64,000 bases of DNA from Elmis aenea (taxonomy: Eukaryota; Arthropoda; Insecta; Coleoptera; Elmidae). Both the position numbers and the translations under genes were made by a program. Below are positions 55,701 through 64,000 of this stretch, one piece after another (positions within the stretch are counted from its first letter, which is position 1; every line of letters starts with the position of its first letter). Below the pieces are notes generated by a model that was not told where the DNA came from, ran no database searches, and saw only the letters and a program-made list of their open reading frames with translations. Location: positions 58,924,108 through 58,988,107 of the forward strand of contig OX393577.1 in NCBI GenBank assembly GCA_947652605.1, read 5' to 3'.

Positions 55701-57786
55701 ATATTTTATAAGTTAAATAACTAAAATGTGTCAGTGTTAAGAGCTCTAAGAGAGTTTTGTTTTGTTTGTAAACAGTAATTTTCACGGCCGACTCAATAAA
55801 AAATTATTGCTGTTCATATAAGTATTTTTTTTGTCCGCGTAACATGATTGAAAAGAATTAACAATCTATCTATTTATGTAGATATCGACTATAATGACAA
55901 TGAAAAAATTCAAAGTTGACTGTCATATTTTCTTAAGTACGTGTGCCATAAAAAATCTGATATGGCCAGTTTTTTTGATTTATGAAAATTTCGCAATGTA
56001 CAAAAATTATTTTAAATGTTATAAAAAAAATAAAATAAATTATCGCTAATTTTATTTTGTCTAGTTTAATGATTATTATTATTTTTTAAATATCTGAATA
56101 GCGCTTTAGATTGAATTTTGTTCTATGGTACTTTTTGCTAACTGAACCTAATTTTTATCCCTTATATTAAATTAGATACCTACAGTGCTCTGAATTAAGT
56201 AATATTTGTTTCGGTGCAAGAAAGTGAAAAACTTCAAATTTATGTAATTTCAATTAATAATAAAATTTTAAATAAAATTAGTTAAATAATTGTCTGAATT
56301 TATTTGTATTCCATTTTAATTATTAATATATTTATCAAATATAGAATTTTAAGCTATATTTTAGCCATTGTTGCCGCCAAAAGTAAAAGTAAAAAAAATC
56401 CTTTGGATTAATTGGTAGTTGTAGCCATTAAAGCAATAGTCTTTTTATATTTGTTCTCAAACTTCATCTGCAGAAATATTTTTACCATTTAATAAAACAA
56501 TTTAATATCCGACCAAGAACTGCATTAAAATGTAATAATTTTGATGCAACAACTTTAAAATCTGAACAATTTAAAGAGTAAACACAGAAATCTAAAACTG
56601 GAACCAACAGCATAATAAAAAATGTAATATCCAAATAACCGAGTTAAAATTATCTCTTAGAGACTTAAGTTTTGTCATCCTACGAGAAAAATGTAGTAGC
56701 GTGGACGTTAAACAATAAATTATTTCAATAAGTATACACAGGGTCTAAATATACACATCGCAGTGACGCAAACTCCTGGAGAACGACTCAACAGCTTAGC
56801 TTTCCTGTTTGTTTTTAAACTGATTAATTTATAATAATTGTATCAAGCGAGTTACTTTGTTTTGATATAGTTTGCTCGATTTAAACTGCTAACGATAAAC
56901 AAATGCAGTTAAAATTTCCTAACCGTAAACAAATTTTTAAATATTTTTTTAAAAATTATGTCAAATTTAGTATTTTAATTGATTAAATTATAATAATTAG
57001 CGCTTTTAAAAGTGATGCGTATTGTAGCTAAATCTACAGTATCTACTAATAAACTAACTGTAAGTTTGTTTTAAGTCTGCATACGTTTGTTTGAGTTTCC
57101 CGAGTATTTATAAAGCAAATATTTTTTCATAAAAAAAAGTCGTCAACATAGACTTGCATGTTTTTAGTCACCTTTATTTATCTAACAGTTTAACATTGCA
57201 TTAAACAATATTTCCTTACATCATGCATATTTTTTGATACCGAACTATTTTAAGCAACGCTTGTAAATTGGTCACGGTTTTTCAGAGCGAGGTTCAGTGT
57301 AAATAAAAAATCTGAATAATAAATTTTGCTGCACGTGGTAGTGTAGGGTGTGGGTAATCTTCGTGAAATGTTAACCACTCCCCGCTAGCAATAAACCAAG
57401 ATTAACAAGATCCGCAAGTTTGGTACAGGGTTAACAATTTACAACTCGGTCGGCGCAAATTGCAACTGTTTATAATGTATTCATAAGATTGATTTCTTAA
57501 GAATGTGGAACAAGTTTCTCTTCATTGCAAAAAGTTAATGTGTTTTTATACAATGGCTTAAAACACTTTCGTTTTGCGCTGCAGTGCGAAAAAAAAAGTT
57601 TTGTTTAGTCAAATTCGCAGATTTATTATGCACTCTTGAATGCTCTGCGTTCAGTTACTACAAATATTCACATGCAGCCCATTCAAAACTTGAATTGTAA
57701 GAGAATCAAATAATAAAAATTTAAACTCAAGATTAAAAACAGCTTAAAAATGTAAAAAAATAAAACGTAGTGTCGATTGCCGTAAA
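55701..57786. other. intronic DNA, nothing recognised
   Basis: AT-rich. The part at 57280-57480 is less AT-rich with several CpGs but no assignable element. Confidence 0.35.
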
Positions 57787-58838
57787 TACAGGGTGATTGA
57801 AATTCGAGTTTAAGCATGGGGATCTCGCTTATTATAATAGCTAAGTTTGGCAAAGTCGCTAAATTTTGTGCTCAATAATAATCCAAAGAGAAATTGGAAA
57901 TATCTCAAACGGTATTCGAGAAAATTAGGAAAAACCGGAAAATACGATTTTTGAAAACTCCTTTGGGGCATAAAATATTTCAAATGTGTAAAAACATGGC
58001 CCAAACTACTTTTTAAGCCAAATCGGATAGTGGTCACAAATTTTTCCTAGATCGATACGTTTTTGTTTTATGACAACCAACTTTATTTTTTCTTATGGGC
58101 GCAATTTTTGCTATTTACATAATCAAATAGCATTTATTTTTCTGGATCCATTGATGTATCACACATGGTATTTTACTTCTTCTTTCATTGTCAAATTTGA
58201 AAAAATACGTTTTAAACAATAACCACTATAGATTAGGGTGGCCGGTCATTGTAGTTTATGTTGTTTCCATGACAACCAATCAACAAACTAAAAGTTTTGA
58301 AAGCCTGTTACTTGTCAGATTAATAGATTTGTGAAAAGGAACGTTTATAACGAAGAAAAACGCGATATGCTGTCAATTTTTTATTTATTGAATAGGAATA
58401 CTATATTGCCAAGTCAACGATATGCAGAAACATATCCAGATAGAAGACAACCCTCGCCCACATATTTTTGTACGTTGGACAGAAACTTGGGAAATATGGG
58501 GCTTTTGCCAAATCCAGGAGATAATATGGCAGAAAGGTTTCAGATAAAAATTAAAAAAACATTTTTATTACAAACAGATCCGGAAAAAACGCTATTTTTC
58601 TACGGTAAATAGAAACTTAAGTAAATTTGTTTAAAGCATATGATAAAGTATAACAAAACTTAAAAGAACGATATAAAAAATTCCCAATTTTCTCAGATAC
58701 CGTTTGAGATATTTCCAATTTCTTTTTGGATCATTAATAAGCACCAAATTTAGCAACTTTGCCAAATTTAAACCTGTACTCTAGCTATTATAATAAGCGA
58801 GATCCCCATGCTTAAACTCGAATTTCAATCACCCTGTA
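57787..58838. mobile_element. foldback element that still carries transposase N-terminal sequence
   Basis: Tips TACAGGGTGATTGAAATTCG and CGAATTTCAATCACCCTGTA. The arms continue with GGGGATCTCGCTTATTATAA and its inverse at 58788, and with ATTTCAAACGGTA-like blocks. TA follows the right tip. Between the arms (about 58230-58620) is unique sequence encoding a DUF4817-like domain. The structure is that of an internally deleted transposon which kept its tips and the 5' end of its transposase gene. Confidence 0.85.
58331..58612 (+). pseudogene. DUF4817-like HTH domain of a Tc1/mariner-type transposase
   Basis: The 93-residue frame (start GTG or earlier; no intact ATG is assured) reads KRNVYNEEKRDMLSIFYLLN, then RYAETYPDRRQPSPTYFCTL and RNLGNMGLLPNPGDN. 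The Y-x-x-E-E-K-x-D-M-L start, the Y-x-x-x-Y-P-D-R-R-x-P-S-P-x-x-F middle and the L-x-x-x-G end match the insect DUF4817 helix-turn-helix. That domain precedes the DDE core in transposases often labelled Tc3-like. No DDE domain follows; the frame ends at the right arm. The fragment could still bind transposon ends if expressed, but that is speculation. Confidence 0.7.
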
Positions 58839-58964
58839 TATAATTTTTAAATCGTGCAATTAAATGTCGTTGATAAAGACTTGGTTACATGAAAGAACTT
58901 GTGCTGTACCTCGAGAACTACCACAAGACACAGTAAAGCTTGCTATATTTTGCCAATTACCTAT

Positions 58965-59128
58965 AACAGTTGAAAAACGAAAACTGAAAACAGCTGAAAA
59001 ACGAAAACTGAAAACAGTCGAAATCGAGAATTAAAAACTGTTGAAAAACGAACACTGAAAACAGTTGAAATCGGAAATTTAAAACAGTTGAAAATTGAAA
59101 ACTGAAAATAATTGAAAAACAAAAATTG
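58965..59128 (+). repeat. 24-bp minisatellite (about seven units)
   Basis: Units of the form ACAGTTGAAAAACGAAAACT plus GAAA are repeated with 22-25 bp periods and increasing divergence to the right. Confidence 0.75.
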
Positions 59129-59860
59129 AGCATTTGATATTAAAGTTTTTTTTTAAATATTTCAGGAAATGTTAGCAAAATGAGACAAGTTTAACTGCTG
59201 AGAAGTAGTTTAGAGATGCTGCATAATCTAATCTTTATCTCCTACCTTTTTCAAAATCATCATTCATTGTACGCTATCCCAGACTCTGTTTATTAAAACG
59301 CAAAAAAGGCTAACCATCGTAGACTTATTATTAAAAATACTTTTTCGAATTACTCTCACGATATTCACATCTGCACACTCATTTGTTATAGTAATTGTTG
59401 CCGTCGTAATAAATTACTAATAAATTAATAACGTATGTATGTATGTATGTTACATAACATTTAATAATCTTGACGGATTACACGACACGGTGAGAAAGTG
59501 ATGGTGTTTAAAACATGATATTTTAATAGCCAATAGTTTAATTTGAAAGAAAAAATTACGCGAGCAGGTCATAATTGCTAAGCTGATGTGCATTAGTGAT
59601 CACGGCGGTGAATATTTGAGTAATTACACGATTTTATGTTCGCTAGTTAGCGTAATTTTTTTTTTATGCACTAGTAAACACCGTGTGCCACTGCATACTT
59701 GCAATAAAGAGCGTAAATAATTCAAGTTGCAATAAAAAATTATTTCAATGACAATTGAAGTACATAAAAAAACATGGAAAATATATTTTGATCAATCTTG
59801 CCATGGCGCGGTATAAGATATATGAACGACCTCTGGTTGATTAGATCGAGGTAACTCCTG
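59129..59860. other. intronic DNA with a GTAT microsatellite
   Basis: A short (GTAT)n run lies at about 59433-59451. Nothing else was recognised. Confidence 0.35.
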
Positions 59861-60930
59861 TGAAGTTTAAAAAGATTAGGTAGGGTAATTACGTACAATT
59901 TAGGAAGAATACGTCATGGTAACTTAGTTTAAGTTAGGTAAGGTTAGATTAGGCAAACTTCGTTAAAGTAAGGCAAGATTAAGTGAATCAACTTCGCTCT
60001 AGTTGGTTAAGATTGGGTGAGGGTAAATTCGCAAAAGTTTAAGGTTAAAATAGGGTAATATCGTAAAAATGGGTAAGTTACATCCGCTAATACGAGTAAA
60101 CTTATGTTAGGGTAAATATGCTTAAGTTAAGTAAAGTTAGATTAGGGTAATTTGCTTAAAATTAGTTAAGATAACATTGGGGCAATTTCTTGAAAAATTG
60201 CATCAAGGTAATTCCGCTTAAGTAGAGTAAAATTACGTAAGGGTAAATCCGCTTAAGTTAAGTAAACTTAGATTAGTGTAACTTACCCAGAGCTAGTTAA
60301 GATTACATTAGGGTAATTTCGTAAAAAAATAGGTTATATTACATAAGGCAATTGCGCTCAAGTTGTGTAAAATTAGGTTAGGTTAAATCCGCTTAAGTTA
60401 GATTAGATTAGGGTAACTTCCTTAAAGTTAGTTAAGATTACGTTAGAGTAATTTCGCTTAGGGTAGGTTAGTTCAAGGTAAATCCACTTAAGTTAACAAA
60501 TATTAGATTAGAGTAATTTCGTTTGGTTAAAATTACGTTAGGGCAATTTCTTTTAAGGTAGGCTAGGTTAAGGTAAATCCGTTTAAGTTAGTATACGTTA
60601 GGTTAGAGTAACTTCATTTAAAGTAGGTTAGGTTAAGGTAAATCCGTTTAAATTAACAAACGTTGGATTAGACCAACTTCGTTTAGTTAAGATTACGTTA
60701 GAATAATTTTTAAAGTTGAGTTAGGTTGGGGTAAATCCGTTGAAGTTAGGCAAAGTTAGATCAGGGTAAATCCGCTTGAGTGAGGTCACATGAAGGTAAC
60801 TTCGTTAGAGTTAGTTAAGATTAAGTTAGGGTAATTTCGTTTAAGGTAGGTTAGGTTAGGGTAAATCTGGTTAGTTTAGGGTAACTTCGTTAGGTAAAAT
60901 TACGTGGAGACGAATGTAACTATAAGTTCA
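59861..60930 (+). repeat. 1.07-kb degenerate GTTAGG-rich array, acceptor side of the intron
   Basis: A dense, irregular array built from GGTTAGGGTAA, ATCCGCTTAAGTTAG, GATTACGTTAGGGTAATTTC and AACTTCGTTAAAGTTAG modules. The module spacing is about 95-160 bp, so it looks like a higher-order minisatellite of a TTAGGG-like core. It is G-rich on the sense strand, like the array at 42496-42735. A small outlier (GGGTTAGGTTAGGAG) remains at 61126. It ends about 330 bases before exon 2. Confidence 0.75.
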
Positions 60931-61258
60931 AAAATTGTTATATTCAGATTAAGTACAGATAGGAAAGGTAACATAATTGAGTTAATTAAAACGTGTTTAC
61001 CAAAAAATTTAATGTCAGGTAATCTTATAATCGAATTTAGGTAAAATCGTTCTTAAATAAATCATTTGCAAGGTATCTATTTATAGTTGATAAAAGGGTT
61101 TATCGCCAAATTTCGTTTTTTGTGCAGGGTTAGGTTAGGAGTGTAGCGTGTAATTTGGTAGAATTACCGAAGCCTAATAGAGCCTAACAAAGGATTTGTA
61201 CACGATCACAGTTTGATTACGCAAAGAATTCGTTAAAAATTGCTTATAAAAATGACAG

Positions 61259-61468
61259 GAATTGGAGCAGGAATAGCTTTAAGTGCAAAAGGTGGTTCCC
61301 ACGAAGATGTGGCATCAGTAATTTTACAAGGAATGGCAGCAGGGACACTCTTGTACGTCGTGTTCTTCGAAGTTTTAGCAAGGGAAAGGAGCAACCATCA
61401 CAGCGGCGTTTGGCAACTGCTAGCAATACTGGCAGGTTTCGCCGTTATGCTCTGTTTGCAGCTAGTCA
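61259..61468 (+). CDS. ZIP zinc transporter, gene 2, coding exon 2
   Basis: Seventy codons complete TM6 (GIGAGIALSAKGG) and encode the VASVILQGMAAGTLLYVVFFEVL block of TM7. TM8 follows with LLAILAGFAVMLCLQLV. The exon starts after ATGACAG with two bases that complete the glycine codon begun at 42392. It ends at 61468 in front of GTAAGT, again after the first base of an AGT codon as in gene 1. An ATG at 61252 lies in the intron end and is not a start. The remaining few C-terminal residues must come from a further exon that I could not place with confidence. Confidence 0.85.
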
Positions 61469-62116
61469 GTAAGTGTTACACTTAAAATATCATTTTCATG
61501 TATGGTGTGCTATTATAACATGGTATTAGAACAATCGTGACTCCGTTGTGCAACTATCAGTTTCATCTTCACTGGTGGAACGCCTCCGGCGCATTTAAAT
61601 GCTGCTGAAGTTTAAAGTTCAAAAGTAAGGTTACTCGATTTTGGAGGATGTTACTTTCGGTTTCGTACAGAGTTAAAAACGATTTCACTTCATAAATTAA
61701 TAAAGAAACTTCAATAAATGCATTACGTAACGTTAGATGAGCCGTAATTTTATTATTTGGGGATATAATTATTTTCAATTAGGGTCATTTTAAATTGATG
61801 ACTGTAAGTAAATGAAGCAATGCCCTATTACTTAAATTCTCTTTTGAAATTTTAAATCAATGTTTGTTTACGAAAGTATTGTTATTTTAATTAATTGTTG
61901 TTAAATTATGCATTGTTCTCAATTTCTAATAATAAGAGCTATTGTTTTTCAAAGATATTTAAGTTTGTAGTACAATATAAATATAAAACTATTAATATAA
62001 ATTTTACATTTTACTGGTTTAGCAAGTTAGTATCTGTCTTCTAGATAGAGGATTAAGTCTATGTTTCCAGTAAAGCTATAGCAAAACAAATGTTAAATAA
62101 TGCGTTTATAAGTATA
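61469..62116. other. intron after gene 2 exon 2 / 3' region
   Basis: Begins with GTAAGTG. A TTTCCAG at about 62070 followed by a quick in-frame stop is one possible terminal exon, but the support is weak. Otherwise AT-rich. Confidence 0.3.
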
Positions 62117-62757
62117 TACAGGGTAATTCAGTTTGACTGTCGCCCCCTATAACTTTGTTATTTTAAGAGGAAACCCTTATACCTATAGGTAGCTTATATT
62201 TTTGTAAATCGTGGAAAATTCTCTATTGAATAACGTTCAAATGTTTTTTCTACGGTAAAATATGCTAGACTGGCGATAGTCAACTTTTTTTTTTTTAATT
62301 ACATGGTATGCTTTTTGTTCATTGGTTCTGATAGAGAATTAAATTCTTAATCGGATAGTGCATTAAAAAAATAAGCATGCATTGGAAAATTTTAAGAAAA
62401 ATTAGTTTAAAAGTTATTTAACATTTTTCACAAAATTGTATTTGATTAAATAAATAATATTTGAAAAATAATAAATAACTTTTAAACTCATTTTTCTTAA
62501 AAATGTTCCAATGTATGCTTATTTTTTTAATGCACTATCGAATTTAGAATTAAATTCATTATTAGAATCAATAAGAAAACGTATACCATATGATTTCGAA
62601 AGAAAAAGTTGACTATCGCCATATTTAATCGTAGAAAAAACATTTAAACGTCATTCGATAAAGAATTTCTCACGATTTACAAAAATATATGGTTTATAGG
62701 GGTTTCCTATTAAAATAGCAATATAGGGGTGCCACAGTCACACTGAATCGCCCTGTA
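62117..62757. mobile_element. foldback element, 641 bp
   Basis: Tips TACAGGGTAATTCAGTTTGA and CACACTGAATCGCCCTGTA, flanked by TA. The arms are about 300 bp and near-continuous: TTTCTACGGTAAAATATG versus its inverse near 62625, and TTAAACTCATTTTTCTTAA versus its inverse near 62400. They meet around 62450. It contains no coding frame. Confidence 0.8.
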
Positions 62758-64000
62758 TAGTTTAGAGATAATTAAATTTTTATATTGTTTATTTATAACG
62801 TTTTTACATAGGTCTTTTGAACGTGCTTCGGCAAATATTTGCAGATTTTAACAGTATCACTGTAACAACTGTGTATTTTTATAAATGAGTCAGGAGATAT
62901 CCTTAGTGAGGTACTGTAAAATGAGGTGTAGTTGACCAAAAAATATAAATGCGTTGATAAATAAGGCAAAGTATGTGAGTGGTCAACTCTTCCCCATTTA
63001 GGTGTGTTGAACAAACATTATTTTTTTAATAAGTGAATTAGTTGCCATATGATTTATTTTGAATGCTATAATTAAAGTAAAGATAAGTACCCAAAGTAAA
63101 ACACTTAAAAAATGTTTCTTTTAAATCTTTGTACACCAAGTTTTTTGTTAAAATTCAAAATTGGTTAATTTCGTCTTGTTTAAGGTTAATAATTTCCAAA
63201 TAATGTGAGACATCAGCAAAATAGGCAAAACAACATAAAATTTTACTATTGTATCCCCATATAATAACTTATAAACGCTTTCATTAAATTTCTGTACATC
63301 AGCGACATTAAATTGTGGAAAATAACAAATTATCTGGACCTTTTCATGTCTAAATCTCCAAAAATTTGATCCAGTCAGAGTTTTTGTACACAAGAAAAAC
63401 TGAAAACGGCTTCTTGATTATGAACTTTTAACTTTTGCCATATTTCTGCGTTTCTTTAAAACGTACCATCGCAAAACGACAAATTTTCCTTTAAAAAAAT
63501 GAAAAAAACCTATATAATTTTTGAATATATTACCATCAAAAATGTTTTAAAAAATATTTCAAGAAGTCTGTAATAACAGCAAAAGGTATGCAATCTGAAA
63601 CTTGCACGAACTTTTTAGTCTATCAGGTTGACAGAATTTTGGAGTCTGTATGAATAAACCTGTAAACAAATTAATCCCCACTTAAAAATTTGATTATATC
63701 GATGACTTAAGCGCCTATTTATCGGCGTTTCGAAAATGCTTAACTCGAAAACCGACCGAGTAGTAGAAAAAATTGTCTTACCGATAAAACAAAAAGGTTT
63801 CCAAGCACAAAACAGCACAGTAATGAGTGTAACAACATAATAAACCCTTTAAAGAAAAATAAAACCAACCTCGATAGTTAAAATAACAAAATATTTATCT
63901 TAATGTGTACCTAATAACCGGAGGCTTCATTCCTGGAGTTTGATTATGGGCCTCGTTTAAGCTTAATCGACTTACCAACCGCTCGTAATCGTCCGGCATT
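62758..64000. other. distal DNA, nothing recognised
   Basis: AT-rich. Several minus-strand small frames (62793-63014, 63148-63393, 63615-63818) show no domain that I recognise. The last 60 bases are less AT-rich and run off the window. Confidence 0.35.

Larger units (their letters stand above)
42393..61258 (+). other. 18.9-kb intron of ZIP gene 2
   Basis: Begins GTTTGTAA (42393) and ends ATGACAG (61258), phase 1. It holds the LINE at 47616-51894 in antisense, several MITEs and foldbacks, and degenerate GGTTAG arrays next to both ends. Gene 1 has no intron at this position. The acceptor has a weak pyrimidine tract. The assignment rests on exact continuation of the ZIP reading frame and TM6/TM7 across the junction. 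Confidence 0.8.

Overview
The window looks like AT-rich, repeat-packed DNA from an insect nuclear genome, possibly a beetle; the order is a guess. The evidence is spliced ZIP zinc-transporter genes, several non-LTR retrotransposon lineages, hAT-, pogo-, piggyBac-, Harbinger- and Tc1/mariner-like DNA transposons, and arrays resembling TTAGG. No operons, tRNAs, rRNAs or CRISPR arrays were seen.

The only host genes I can support are two plus-strand ZIP (SLC39, subfamily II type) transporters. Gene 1 has one large coding exon (1413-2448). Gene 2 has a first coding exon at 41537-42392 and a second at 61259-61468, separated by an 18.9-kb intron. Their proteins align throughout, so they are tandem paralogues. 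Gene 1 has no intron at the point where gene 2 carries its giant one. Both large exons end at a GTAAGT donor in the same codon phase, and the short last coding exons are not identified. A CpG-rich patch near 35.2-35.55 kb is a candidate promoter and first non-coding exon for gene 2.

The rest is transposon strata. The dominant class is a set of palindromic (foldback) elements, about 0.6-2.3 kb long, that start TACAGGGTG and end CACCCTGTA. Many are flanked by TA, many are nested or abutting, and families that otherwise differ share short internal blocks. One copy (57787-58838) still encodes a helix-turn-helix domain of DUF4817 type. A DDE transposase C-terminus of the kind associated with that domain lies at 735-1250. 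The working inference is that the foldbacks are non-autonomous members of a Tc1/mariner-like lineage.

Other mobile elements include: an almost full-length two-ORF LINE on the minus strand (47616-51894) with a 10-bp target duplication; seven decayed reverse-transcriptase remnants; a pogo-like element reduced to its N-terminal HTH and C-terminal PHD finger (8729-9806); three hAT-like elements with 8-bp duplications (27358-28975, 30203-30369, 43600-43863); a piggyBac-like MITE with TTAA ends (78-315); and MITEs with 3-bp duplications (38028-38449, 54677-55156).

Layout: 1-1.3 kb MITE and transposase wreckage; 1.4-2.5 kb ZIP gene 1; 3.5-41.1 kb repeat-dominated intergenic DNA; 41.4-42.4 kb ZIP gene 2 exon 1; 42.4-61.26 kb its intron, bounded on both sides by degenerate GGTTAG arrays; 61.26-61.47 kb exon 2; 61.5-64 kb further intronic or 3' DNA with one more palindrome.
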